This document shows positions 16,654-24,943 of a DNA stretch of 64,000 nt, piece after piece (within the stretch, counting starts at the first letter, position 1; each line of letters opens with the position of its first letter). Source of the stretch: Candidatus Micrarchaeaceae archaeon (GTDB lineage: Archaea > Micrarchaeota > Micrarchaeia > Micrarchaeales > Micrarchaeaceae); the NCBI GenBank assembly GCA_027310825.1, contig DAIDAC010000003.1, forward strand, positions 43,332 to 107,331. The letters run 5' to 3'. The position numbers and the translations under genes were made by a program. The notes under the pieces were generated by a model. That model saw only the letters and a list, made by a program, of their open reading frames with translations, was not told the DNA's origin and searched no databases.

Positions 16654-17562
16654 ATGCGCAGCATAAACAGCCAGGAATTGGGCATCCTTGTCGACGAACT
16701 CGCAGGCATTTCCGGATTCTACATAGACAGATTCTACGAGATAGACGAAGGAAGGTTCAGGCTAAAGGTAAGCAAAAAAGGGGAGCAGGCGAACCTGCAG
16801 ATAATACTTTCGCGTGCGATCGGCAGAACCGACTATGTCGAGACAAGGGAGAAGCCGACAGACTTCGCAGTCGCGACAAGAAAAAGAATAGAGGGATTCA
16901 TGATAGACAGCGTTACGCAATTAAACGGCGACAGAATTGTGGTCATTGCTCTGCACAAGGGAGAATCGCACGTCAATATAATACTGGAGATGTTCGGAAA
17001 GGGCAATTTCATAATCACAGACGAGCAAAAAATGATAACGCTTGCATACGATGCACACGAATACAAGGACAGGAGCATAAAGCCAGGCCTGGAATACATG
17101 CCGCCGCCGAAGTCGACGGCTCCTGCAAGCAAAGATCGCGTTCTAAAGCCGACAATATTCAGGAACAAAGAAGGAAAAGCGGTCGACTACTCATTTTTCG
17201 ACGACAAAAAAGAGGGATTTGTAGCAGAGCACCCAGAATCTTTCCAGAAAATGTTGGATATATTCTGCCACGATAACCCGATGGAGGCCAAAAAGGAGCA
17301 GACTTCGCACGAAAAGCTGATAGAGGAGATCAACGCAAGCATAGCAAAGCAGCAAAAGATACTAGACAGTCTAGATGCGGAGATAGCGAAGAACAAGGAA
17401 ATGGGAGACAAGCTCTTCAAGAATATCGCAGTCCTCAACGAAATGCTCAAGGCCGCTAGAGAGAACAAGAGGGTGACGAAAGAAGAGCTGCAACAGCGCA
17501 CTAAAATAAAGGTATTAAATGTTGACTTGAAAGATAAGACAGTCACAGTAGAGGTGGAATGA
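16654..17562 (+). CDS. RqcH/NEMF-like protein lacking the C-terminal NFACT-R domain
   Basis: RqcH (FbpA/NEMF/Tae2) binds stalled large ribosomal subunits and adds C-terminal tails for degradation. Residues 1-170 match the NFACT-N domain: GFYIDRFYEIDEGRFRLKVS, TRKRIEGFMIDSVTQLNGDR, and EMFGKGNFIITDEQKMITLA. A charged coiled coil follows (about 210-285), then the chain stops at 302 residues. Family members are usually 550 or more residues and end with NFACT-R (DUF814). The stop overlaps the start of the RNase Z gene by 4 bases, so this looks like a natural end, not a frameshift. NFACT-R may be encoded elsewhere. Confidence 0.75.
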   Translation: MRSINSQELGILVDELAGISGFYIDRFYEIDEGRFRLKVSKKGEQANLQIILSRAIGRTDYVETREKPTDFAVATRKRIEGFMIDSVTQLNGDRIVVIALHKGESHVNIILEMFGKGNFIITDEQKMITLAYDAHEYKDRSIKPGLEYMPPPKSTAPASKDRVLKPTIFRNKEGKAVDYSFFDDKKEGFVAEHPESFQKMLDIFCHDNPMEAKKEQTSHEKLIEEINASIAKQQKILDSLDAEIAKNKEMGDKLFKNIAVLNEMLKAARENKRVTKEELQQRTKIKVLNVDLKDKTVTVEVE

Positions 17563-18455
17563 TGACATTCAATATTGTATTCTTGGGAACTGGCGGCTCC
17601 ATGCCTACAAAGGATAGAGGGCTTCCTGCAGTTTCTGTGGAGCACGAAGGAGAAATGCTGCTCTTCGACTGCGGAGAAGGCACCCAGATGCAGGCAATGC
17701 GCTTCGGCGTCAATCTCTCGAAGCTCAGGGCGATATTCGTAACTCACACGCACGGAGACCATGTGATCGGCATAGCCGGCCTTGTAAGAACTCTGGCGAT
17801 CAGCAAAAGGCAAGCCCCGCTCCGAATCTTTGTTCCAAAGGGAGAGGAGAAAATGATATTGTCGCTTCTGACATTTGACAGGGCGATAATCGACTATCCC
17901 ATTGTCATCGAAGGAATCGGCGCAGGAACCGTGTACAAGGGCAAGGATTTCACAGTCAGCGCGTTCAAGCTAAGCCACAGCGTTCCTACGGTTGGATATG
18001 TTCTTAAGGAGAACGACAGGCCGAAGTTCATCAAGGAAAAGTGCATCAGGCTCGGGATAAAGGGCGTGATGTTCCAGGAACTTATAAAGAAAGGATATGT
18101 CATGGTGAAGGGAAAAAGGATAAAGCTTGCAGATGTGTCGACGAAAACAGTAGGGAAGAAGATGGTTTATGCAACCGACACGAGGCCTACGCAGGCGACT
18201 GTCACCGCAGCGAAAGACGCGGATCTTCTGATCCACGAATCAAGTTTCGCGCACGAACACCACGAAAGGGCGAAAGAGCGGTCGCACTCCACCGCAAGGG
18301 AAGCGGCCCACATAGCCAAAAAAGCGAGGGTGAAGATGCTGGTGCTATTCCACATAAGCGCTAGGTACAAGGCTCACGGGCAGCACATAAGCGATGCAAA
18401 GGAAGTATTTAAGAATTCTCAGGCAGCAAAAGATGGTCTAAGGATAACAATCTAG
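17559..18455 (+). CDS. rnz: Ribonuclease Z (tRNA 3' endonuclease)
   Basis: RNase Z cuts the 3' trailer of tRNA precursors. This 298-residue metallo-beta-lactamase protein has the early FLGTGGSMPTKDRGLPAV, the substrate loop LLFDCGEGTQMQ, the zinc motif THTHGDH (H63, H65, D67, H68), the later YATDTRPT and the C-terminal FHISARYK. It starts in a 4-base overlap with the RqcH-like gene and ends 3 bases before tRNA-Val, whose mature form it would process (no CCA is encoded). Confidence 0.92.
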   Translation: MMTFNIVFLGTGGSMPTKDRGLPAVSVEHEGEMLLFDCGEGTQMQAMRFGVNLSKLRAIFVTHTHGDHVIGIAGLVRTLAISKRQAPLRIFVPKGEEKMILSLLTFDRAIIDYPIVIEGIGAGTVYKGKDFTVSAFKLSHSVPTVGYVLKENDRPKFIKEKCIRLGIKGVMFQELIKKGYVMVKGKRIKLADVSTKTVGKKMVYATDTRPTQATVTAAKDADLLIHESSFAHEHHERAKERSHSTAREAAHIAKKARVKMLVLFHISARYKAHGQHISDAKEVFKNSQAAKDGLRITI

Positions 18456-18458
18456 CAC

Positions 18459-18530
18459 GGGCTCGTAGTCGAATGGTAAGACGTCACGTTGACAACGTGA
18501 AGATCAGGGGTTCGATTCCCTTCGGGCCCA
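18459..18530 (+). tRNA. tRNA-Val (GAC)
   Basis: A 72-base cloverleaf. Acceptor GGGCTCG pairs with CGGGCCC and the discriminator is A. The anticodon stem TCACG/CGTGA encloses the loop TTGACAA, giving anticodon GAC. The T arm is AGGGG TTCGATT CCCTT. No CCA is encoded and no intron is present. It starts 3 bases after the rnz stop. Confidence 0.93.
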
Positions 18531-18547
18531 TTTTCATTGTGAGTATC

Positions 18548-19138
18548 ATGGCAGATAAAAACGGAATAACTCTTTTGCACACTGCACTAATAATTTATTT
18601 AATCGGAATAATCCTGAACGCTGCCGCTAGCCTGACTATTGGCGCGTACGGTTTTCTGTTCGGTCTCAGCGTATACGGATCATACAGCTTGACAACCTTC
18701 ACGTCGCAGTTGGGCTTGGTTCTATCGGTTATAGCCCTATTCTTCATGAGAAAAGGGTTTAAGGCGCTGCAACTTGGCAAAGCATGGTACAATATCGGTG
18801 CACAAGGCGCAACAGTGCAAATGCCCGGCGTTGTACTCATCTTGATAGGCACTGCGATAACTGCAAGTATACTTTCCGCAAGCGCCGGAGCGGGGATATC
18901 CACCGCAGCAAACAATTTATCGTTGGCAGGGATAGGGATCACATTTCTCGGTTATGCTCTGTACTTTTTAGGGAGCATTCTTGTGGCGGTCGGCTTTTCA
19001 AGACTCGGTGCCGACAACTCTAATGGCATACTCAAGGCAGGGGGTGTGCTTTATGTTATATTCAATTTCCTTGGAGTGCTGTTGCTATTGTCTGGCATAC
19101 ACGGACTTGTGAAAAGAGGCGTTAAAGGCAAGAATTAA
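18548..19138 (+). CDS. Polytopic membrane protein, DUF973-like
   Basis: About 196 residues with five to six hydrophobic segments: LLHTALIIYLIGIILNAAAS, the stretch around LTTFTSQLGLVLSVIALFFM, PGVVLILIGTAITASILSA, a Gly-rich segment with AGIGITFLGYALYFLGSIL, and a final AGGVLYVIFNFLGVLLLLSG. The arrangement of paired helices with small residues resembles DUF973 proteins, which are uncharacterised. The longer open frame would begin inside tRNA-Val, so I take ATG 18548, 17 bases after the tRNA. Function unknown. Confidence 0.65.
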   Translation: MADKNGITLLHTALIIYLIGIILNAAASLTIGAYGFLFGLSVYGSYSLTTFTSQLGLVLSVIALFFMRKGFKALQLGKAWYNIGAQGATVQMPGVVLILIGTAITASILSASAGAGISTAANNLSLAGIGITFLGYALYFLGSILVAVGFSRLGADNSNGILKAGGVLYVIFNFLGVLLLLSGIHGLVKRGVKGKN

Positions 19139-19169
19139 ATACCTGGAAAATGTATTTCGGAGTGATAAC

Positions 19170-20126
19170 ATGGAAAGAGTATTGTTGACTGGTGCGACTG
19201 GCTTTATAGGGCAGGAACTTCTCAAGCGGCTTTCGACCGGGGAGAACAAAGAGAAGTACGAGGTACACGCGCTACAGAGGTATGTAACTGGAAGATATTC
19301 TCTAGACAGGGGAAGCACAGTAATGCACTATGCCAACCTTACCGATTACTCCGCGATAAAGCGAATAATAAAGGACGTCCTTCCTGACTATGTTCTCCAC
19401 ATAGCTGCGATAAGCCCTGTAAGCTTCAGCTTCGACCACTATGTCGAAGTGGGAGAAGTCGACTACATAGCAACGACAAACCTTGCTGAGACCTGCTACA
19501 GAGAAGTTCCGAACTTCAAGCAGTTCCTTTTTGCGTCGACAAGCGAGACATATGGGCTGACAGCGAAGACTAAGAACGACATACTCACAGAAGATTCGAT
19601 GCCTTCTCCGAACAGCCCATACGCGGTTGCAAAGGCCGCATGCGACATGTATCTAAGGTACATGGGACTCGCATACGATTTCCCATACACCCTCGTAAGG
19701 CCGTTCAACACGTACGGAAGAAAAGACAACACACACTTTTTCATAGAAAGGACAATAACGCAGATGCTCAAAGGAGAATCAGTAAACCTTGGCGACCCTG
19801 CCGCAGTGAGGGACTGGGTTTATGTCGACGACCATGTTGACATTTATCTAAAGGCCCTCGGCAACAAGAAGGCGATTGGCCAGGCCATTCAGGCGTGCTC
19901 CGGCAAGGGCTACACCACAAAGGAAACTGCAGAGATAATTGCAAAGCTCACTGGCTACAAGGGATCAATCAACTGGAATGCAACTCCTCCAAGGCCTCTC
20001 GACGCAAAGGTGCTGATCGGAGACAACAGGAAGGCGAAGGAACTCATAGGCTGGACTCCGAAGTACACGCTAGAAGAGGGCCTGAAGAAAACAATCGAGT
20101 ATTGGCGAACCAAGTCCTCGAAGTAA
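19170..20126 (+). CDS. NAD-dependent sugar-nucleotide epimerase/dehydratase
   Basis: An extended SDR of 318 residues. The nucleotide-binding loop is GATGFIGQ, the catalytic motif Tyr-x3-Lys is SPYAVAKAACD, and the serine lies in FASTSETYGLT. The substrate side RPFNTYGRKDNTHFF and RDWVYVDDHVDIY are typical of GDP-mannose 4,6-dehydratase and UDP-glucose 4-epimerase relatives. Exact substrate cannot be read. Its product probably feeds the glycan locus at 31-43 kb. The A-rich sequence after the stop faces the next convergent gene. Confidence 0.82.
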   Translation: MERVLLTGATGFIGQELLKRLSTGENKEKYEVHALQRYVTGRYSLDRGSTVMHYANLTDYSAIKRIIKDVLPDYVLHIAAISPVSFSFDHYVEVGEVDYIATTNLAETCYREVPNFKQFLFASTSETYGLTAKTKNDILTEDSMPSPNSPYAVAKAACDMYLRYMGLAYDFPYTLVRPFNTYGRKDNTHFFIERTITQMLKGESVNLGDPAAVRDWVYVDDHVDIYLKALGNKKAIGQAIQACSGKGYTTKETAEIIAKLTGYKGSINWNATPPRPLDAKVLIGDNRKAKELIGWTPKYTLEEGLKKTIEYWRTKSSK

Positions 20127-20150
20127 AAAGAAAATAAAAAGAAATTTTTA

Positions 20151-20591
20151 TCAACGCGGTCCTTCCGGAAGGTTGAAATTCTGCTCAAAGAGCTTCTCCA
20201 CAAAAACAACAAGACCGCCCTCTTTCCTTATGAACTCCCTTGCTCCCTCTTCGAAATTCGCCCTTCTTTCTGCGTACGCTGTAAATGAATTCAAGAAAGC
20301 TGAAACCAGCAGCATGCATCCATCCCTTCGGCCTTCTATTCCGGCTTGCACCTCCTCGGGGTTTGCGATAAGGTCTCTCAGCACGTCTATTCTGCTTCCA
20401 AGCTCTGCCCTGTATGCTTTTTCTACTGATCCGTAATCAAGCACGTCTGCAACACCCTCGAGCGCCAGTGCTGTTGCACCTAGTCGCATATCTCTGAGTT
20501 GCTCCACGATTGGCGCCGTAAGCTCTCTGTAAGATGTAAAAGGCGTCTCTATTCTTCTTGCCATTCTTGCTGCTCCCATTAATCTAGTCAT
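20151..20591 (-). CDS. Hypothetical helical protein (146 aa)
   Basis: I do not recognise this protein. It is predicted all-helical and soluble, with regularly spaced Arg and Glu (ARMARRIETPFTSYRELTAP near the N-terminus; AEERxxxEEGAREFIRKEGG style pattern near 110-125) and the C-terminal FVEKLFEQNFNLPEGP. A second unrecognised helical gene lies upstream on the same strand, 41 bases away. Start ATG 20591; a second ATG follows 4 codons later. Confidence 0.6.
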   Translation of the reverse strand: MTRLMGAARMARRIETPFTSYRELTAPIVEQLRDMRLGATALALEGVADVLDYGSVEKAYRAELGSRIDVLRDLIANPEEVQAGIEGRRDGCMLLVSAFLNSFTAYAERRANFEEGAREFIRKEGGLVVFVEKLFEQNFNLPEGPR

Positions 20592-20631
20592 ATAAATCCG
20601 GCATCAGTGTGTTTTATATAATATTTAAATC

Positions 20632-21228
20632 TTACTTTCTGGACGATTCGCCACAGAGCGTGAGCGCCTTTACCATCAGCTTCTTCTCCTCCGCAGTGAA
20701 AAGGCCTTCTGCCTTGAATAGCTTGCTGCCCACAAGCGAACGCAGGGCTTCGGTCCTGTGTGTTTTTGGTCCGCCTGAGCTCTTGGCGAGTATTAACGAT
20801 GGATCTTTTTCATTGACTTCCATGCTTGCGCTATCGAACCAGTCGGCGAATGTCCTTCCGTAATCTGTGAGAGAGGTTATTTTCTCCACAGCTACGATAA
20901 ACTTCTTTGCGTCTTCGATCCTAGCCAGCTTTTCAGGAGTAAGCGCCTTTGGGTTGGATTCCTCTTTTGCGATGTAGTCTGAGAAGCTTCTTGTAAGATT
21001 TTCCTTTTGGTCGGTAAGATGCCTTATCAGGAACAATCCTTGCTCCATCTCACCGCTCCTCTCGAGCTCCATCGGCATGAATGTGCCGCTGATAGCCATT
21101 CGCTTGGCCCCTATTTCCTTGTAAAGGAGGTCGATAGCCTCTTCTATGCAGACGTTCTTGCACTTTATCATGAGAGCCTGCGCCTCCATCCATGCCGGTA
21201 TTTCGTTGCCGGATTTTGCCTTCGCCAT
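20632..21228 (-). CDS. Hypothetical helical protein (198 aa)
   Basis: No family recognised. It is soluble and helical. I prefer ATG 21228 (MAKAKSGNEIPAW) over GTG 21246, because an A/T-rich box GATTAAAAAGG near 21262 would start transcription between them. A pattern of Lys/Glu and the LFTAEEKKLMVKALTL segment near the C-terminus do not identify a fold. It is probably co-transcribed with the helical gene downstream at 20151. Confidence 0.6.
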   Translation of the reverse strand: MAKAKSGNEIPAWMEAQALMIKCKNVCIEEAIDLLYKEIGAKRMAISGTFMPMELERSGEMEQGLFLIRHLTDQKENLTRSFSDYIAKEESNPKALTPEKLARIEDAKKFIVAVEKITSLTDYGRTFADWFDSASMEVNEKDPSLILAKSSGGPKTHRTEALRSLVGSKLFKAEGLFTAEEKKLMVKALTLCGESSRK

Positions 21229-21303
21229 AGCAAGAGTTTGAATCACAAGCCTTTTTAATCATACCCAATAATATAATAGCCGTAAAAGGGCAACTCTTTT
21301 TAT

Positions 21304-21375
21304 GGCCTCGGTGGTGTAATGGCCGCACGGAAGGCTGTGGACCTTCAGGAGCGGGTCCGATTCCCGCCTGAGGCC
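21304..21375 (+). tRNA. tRNA-His (GTG)
   Basis: The acceptor stem GCCTCGG (21305-21311) pairs with CTGAGGC (21368-21374). An extra G at 21304 opposite C73 at 21375 gives the G-1:C73 pair required by histidyl-tRNA synthetase. The anticodon stem GAAGG/CCTTC closes the loop CTGTGGA (anticodon GTG). The T arm is GCGGG TCCGATT CCCGC. No CCA and no intron. Confidence 0.9.
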
Positions 21376-21430
21376 CTTTTCGATTTACGAAGGTATAAAT
21401 ACCAAAACGATGTGATTGTTTTTAGGTGTT

Positions 21431-22309
21431 ATGGTGTCAGCATCTAGCAAACCACACGCATCGCCTTCTTTGACAAGAGCAGGCCCCGATTTCGGCGACA
21501 GAAGCTTGAGGGTAGAAGCACAACTCAATCTTTACTTGTGCGACCCTGCTACTGCAGCAGGCAAAATCTTTGAGCTTTTCAAAAGGTACTATCGCGCTGA
21601 ACTTGATACGATATTGAAAGAGGCGCCTGACGGCATACCTGCAAGCTTGCCAAACAAGCCAGAACTATCCCGACTATTCGCAGCTGCGGCAAGCCAAGGG
21701 TACCACACACTTCACAGAGCAGGGCAGCAAGAGGCAGTGTGCGAAGCGCTCGTCAGAATCATAGAAGCAGGGCCGCGTGACTTCAATCACTGGGATTATC
21801 TTCAGTACATAGACTCTCCAGAGCTTTTTGTTGATGTCATCTTGTACTACCTAACACACCAGACCTATCTTTTCTGGGATTATGTATATGCAAACAGAAT
21901 TGCTCTGACCGATATGAAAAATTATGCTTTTTCGAGCGAAGAGGAACCAGATGTCAGAAGGCGTTTTATGGGCTTGCAAGAGAAAGCGCTTTATCCTGGC
22001 AACGGGCGATTTAGGCCAGGAGTGGCTTGCAGCGAGTTTCTTGCTATGCGCATTCTTCTGGATCCGCATTTCACAGACGAAAAAATCATTGCCGAGTATC
22101 TGCAGTCCGCGGATAGCAAATTCATAGAGAGAATGGTGAAGGCGGTCGTGAAGTTGCAAATTACCTGTGGTCTTATATCTACAGAAGAGTCAATCAAAAC
22201 TGCAAAATCGTTCCTTCCACAGCAGCTTCAAGGGACCGCAGACAAATACGTTGAGGAATTCAGGCATCTCGGAATAGACGACGTCAGGGCGAAGCGCAGA
22301 AAAGGATGA
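21431..22309 (+). CDS. Hypothetical soluble protein (292 aa)
   Basis: I do not recognise the family. The protein is rich in aromatic residues and helices (FNHWDYLQYIDSPELFVDVI, TYLFWDYVYANRIALTD) without signal peptide or membrane segment. Start ATG 21431 lies about 32 bases after a TATA box GGTATAAATAC (21391-21401), so the transcript is nearly leaderless; the TTG at 21416 would precede the start of transcription. It overlaps the next small gene by 4 bases (ATGA), which suggests that the two products act together. Confidence 0.65.
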   Translation: MVSASSKPHASPSLTRAGPDFGDRSLRVEAQLNLYLCDPATAAGKIFELFKRYYRAELDTILKEAPDGIPASLPNKPELSRLFAAAASQGYHTLHRAGQQEAVCEALVRIIEAGPRDFNHWDYLQYIDSPELFVDVILYYLTHQTYLFWDYVYANRIALTDMKNYAFSSEEEPDVRRRFMGLQEKALYPGNGRFRPGVACSEFLAMRILLDPHFTDEKIIAEYLQSADSKFIERMVKAVVKLQITCGLISTEESIKTAKSFLPQQLQGTADKYVEEFRHLGIDDVRAKRRKG

Positions 22310-22587
22310 TGTCCATGCCTGGAGCCAAAAGCGTAAATCTCGATGAGAAGATAGTCCAGCATCTTGTGCACATACGGAACGACTTCGGCCAAGAATACGC
22401 ATTTCCTATTGTTTTTGAACTAGAGCTCAGCGCCTCAAGGAAAGACATCGTCTCGGCATTGGCTAGATTGTGCAGAGATGGGAAGGTAAAGGAAGCGAGT
22501 ATCAACCTACCAGAGCTTAAAAATCGTTCCGCAAAATGCTACGGCCTGCCAAGTGCTGGCAAACCCTCTCTAGAAAAGCGGCGTTAG
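22306..22587 (+). CDS. Small winged-helix-like protein
   Basis: A 93-residue protein translationally coupled (ATGA) to the preceding gene. The segment YAFPIVFELELSASRKDIVS followed by ALARLCRDGKVKEASI reads like a helix-turn-helix and wing (two helices, a turn, then a recognition helix before a Lys-rich wing). That would make it a small DNA-binding protein, but similarity is weak. Its last 4 bases overlap the convergent TPR-AAA gene. Confidence 0.55.
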   Translation: MMSMPGAKSVNLDEKIVQHLVHIRNDFGQEYAFPIVFELELSASRKDIVSALARLCRDGKVKEASINLPELKNRSAKCYGLPSAGKPSLEKRR

Positions 22588-24194
22588 AATACGTTAATAG
22601 CCCACCATCTCATGAGCTTCTTTATGAACATCCTGAATCCAGATGTGTTCTTCTTGATGTCCTTTACCATTGCCTTGTAGAGTACCTTTTCTTCAGAGTC
22701 GAGCTTTCCCTCTTTGATGATCTCTTGTCGTTTTCCGTCGACAATCTGTACCTCAGTTTTGCTGATTACGTCTTTCTTTACCATGTTGTACCATTCGTCC
22801 AGCGAGCTTGCGTTGACGTCTTTGTCCTTCAGCACCGCCATCATGTCTCCCATGGTGAGCTTTCTTGACTGTTTTGTCTCGTGCTCGTGCAGAAGCGGCC
22901 TCATTATCGCCTTGTCGCAAAGCCTTTCCACGTCTGCAGGTGAGTATCCCGCAGTCGCCCTTGCAAGTCTTCCATAGCCAAGCCTTCCTTTAGGTGTGTT
23001 CCTGGTCGCGTACTCGAACATCCTCTTTCGCTCTTTGTACTTTGGCGGAGGAACGTAAATGTGGTCTCCGAATCTTCCTGATCTCTTGAGAGCAGGATCA
23101 ATGTCCCAAGGCGTGTTGGTTGCAGCGAGAACGTATAGTCCTTCCGGATTCGCCTCTACTCCGCTCATCTCCACTAGGAATTGGTTGACCGCAAGCCTAA
23201 GCGCAGAGCTTTCTCCGCCGCCTGGCCCTCCGCTATCCCTCTTCACTCCAAGAGCGTCGAGTTCGTCGAAGAATATTATGCAGGGAGGGTTCTTCCTGGC
23301 CTGCTCGAAAATTGCGTGAAGGTTCTTCTCTGTGTTTCCTGTGTACATGTCGACGATCTGGTTGACACGGGCGATTATGACATTGGCTCCGGCCTCTCCG
23401 GCTATTGCGTTGACGACGTGCGTTTTTCCGACTCCTGGCGGACCATAGAGCAGTGTGCCTAGTCCGAGCTTCTTTCCGTATTTCCTGAACAAGCTTGGGT
23501 CCTCGATAGCGAGTATGATGTTCTCTCTCAAATATTTCTTCATCTTGTCGAGTCCGACAACGTTCTCGAACTTCATCTTCGACTTGTAGAATGCAACTTT
23601 CTTGATCTGCCCTTCTTCTATCTTTGTCTCTCCGTAATCGTACTTCTCCAATTCCACCTGCTTTGTCTTTGCGCTCTTTCCATACGTGGAATCGACGTGA
23701 ATCAGGCTATCGATGTGCTCAAGCCTGTTCTTCGCTTCTGAGTAATCAGGATTGTTTGCCAGCGCTTTTTCGTACCAGAATCTTGCCCCGAGAAGGTCGT
23801 TCATGCTCTCCGCCATGTCGCCGACAAGCAGTGGAGCGTCTGCGCTCTTCGGCTGAAGCTCCATCACCACTTCAAGGTCCTTCTTCGCGGCGCTGTAGTT
23901 GTTGAGAATTCTGTAAGTCAGTGCCCTGTTGAAATAAGCGTCAGGATATTTTGGGTCTACCTTTATCGCCTCTGTGTACTCGCCAAGCGAATCGTTGTAG
24001 TTTCCTCCCTCGAAAAGCGTGTTTCCTTTTTTCCAGTGATCCTTCGCTAGCGGGTCGACTGGCTTTGCTGCTGCGGCAGGCGCTGCTGGAGCTGATGGCG
24101 GCGTGGCCGCTGACTGAGGCTTCGCTGGAGTCCCTTTGCCTGCCCCTCCTGCGCCCTGGTTTCCCGCACCAGGCGGCGGTGTCTTGTCGACCAA
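22584..24194 (-). CDS. TPR-AAA+ ATPase fusion
   Basis: The 536-residue protein joins three parts: a Pro/Ala/Gly-rich flexible N-terminus (1-48), about three TPR repeats (50-163, with ALTYRILNNYSAAKKDLEVV), and a single AAA+ module (207-470). Walker A is GPPGVGKT (251-258), Walker B IIFFDELDAL (D310, E311), sensor 1 LAATNTPWDID, and arginine fingers follow in KRSGRFGDHIYVPPP. The AAA type resembles the Vps4/katanin (meiotic) clade. The C-terminus is hydrophobic, MFIKKLMRWWAINVF, and could touch membrane. TPR in front of a Vps4-like AAA is unusual. Likely role: remodelling of protein assemblies; substrate unknown. Confidence 0.8.
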   Translation of the reverse strand: MVDKTPPPGAGNQGAGGAGKGTPAKPQSAATPPSAPAAPAAAAKPVDPLAKDHWKKGNTLFEGGNYNDSLGEYTEAIKVDPKYPDAYFNRALTYRILNNYSAAKKDLEVVMELQPKSADAPLLVGDMAESMNDLLGARFWYEKALANNPDYSEAKNRLEHIDSLIHVDSTYGKSAKTKQVELEKYDYGETKIEEGQIKKVAFYKSKMKFENVVGLDKMKKYLRENIILAIEDPSLFRKYGKKLGLGTLLYGPPGVGKTHVVNAIAGEAGANVIIARVNQIVDMYTGNTEKNLHAIFEQARKNPPCIIFFDELDALGVKRDSGGPGGGESSALRLAVNQFLVEMSGVEANPEGLYVLAATNTPWDIDPALKRSGRFGDHIYVPPPKYKERKRMFEYATRNTPKGRLGYGRLARATAGYSPADVERLCDKAIMRPLLHEHETKQSRKLTMGDMMAVLKDKDVNASSLDEWYNMVKKDVISKTEVQIVDGKRQEIIKEGKLDSEEKVLYKAMVKDIKKNTSGFRMFIKKLMRWWAINVF

Positions 24195-24255
24195 TCTTAT
24201 CGCCTAAGTATAACTCAATTCTAAGGTATTTATTCCTTTTGTAATGGCTTTTCGG

Positions 24256-24942
24256 TTACATTCCCTCGAAGAAATTAATGTATTTTTCTATGCTCTGGTC
24301 GTTGATTGCTTCCGGTCCCTTGAGCTTCGTTGCGTTCACATTCTTGAATAGCTGCCGTTCTATGTCCTCTCCAGCGATCTGCAGCCTTTCAGCCAGTTCA
24401 TCGCTGATGTCCACCTTTCCTTTATATCTTTTCTTCAAGTCGAACCATCGCTGGTGGAGCGTGACTATGCCGGTCGGCGCAACTCTTTGATCTGCGTAAT
24501 TGCATATCTTTGTCTCCCAGTCGTTTTCTTTGAATATCTTTTCATTATTCAGCAGTACGAACTTGTGTAGTATCTCAAGGATTCTATCGCTCGCCCCTGC
24601 CTCTTTTGCCATGTTAATAGTCGCTTCGTGATCGTCCCTTCCGTATTTCTGGATTACTTCCTCTTTCAGTTCCTTCCAGTGGTCAAGCCTTTTTGCGTCC
24701 TCTGGCACCATGAACTGCGTTGCGTTCAGGCTATCAAGATCGAATTTGACTATGTTTCCCAAATCATGGATCAATGCAGTGGCGACTGCATCGTCTTTGT
24801 TTATTTTTGGGCCTTTCCAGTTGTCGCAGATTATTTTGCAGACTCCTGCGGCCCTCATCATGTGCATGCGAAGATTCTGTGGGATGTCAAACATCTCGTA
24901 GATGTCCTGTATCTGCTCAATAATTTCTTCACTGTCAGTCAT
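24256..24942 (-). CDS. HD-domain phosphohydrolase
   Basis: Metal-dependent HD hydrolases cut phosphate esters of nucleotides. The 228-residue protein shows the H...HD...D layout: H27 in the first helix (MHMMRAAGV), HD at 59-60 in ATALIHDLGN, and downstream helices with HEAT-like ATINMAKEAGASD and VAPTGIVTLHQR carrying D near YADQR. The substrate cannot be read. It lies 1 base downstream of the RNase HI stop on the same strand, probably one operon. Confidence 0.75.
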   Translation of the reverse strand: MTDSEEIIEQIQDIYEMFDIPQNLRMHMMRAAGVCKIICDNWKGPKINKDDAVATALIHDLGNIVKFDLDSLNATQFMVPEDAKRLDHWKELKEEVIQKYGRDDHEATINMAKEAGASDRILEILHKFVLLNNEKIFKENDWETKICNYADQRVAPTGIVTLHQRWFDLKKRYKGKVDISDELAERLQIAGEDIERQLFKNVNATKLKGPEAINDQSIEKYINFFEGM

Positions 24943-24943
24943 T

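Noticed and set aside
18473..18547. Upstream extension of the membrane protein into tRNA-Val
   Set aside because: Those bases form the tRNA cloverleaf; the ATG at 18548 after the tRNA is the sensible start.
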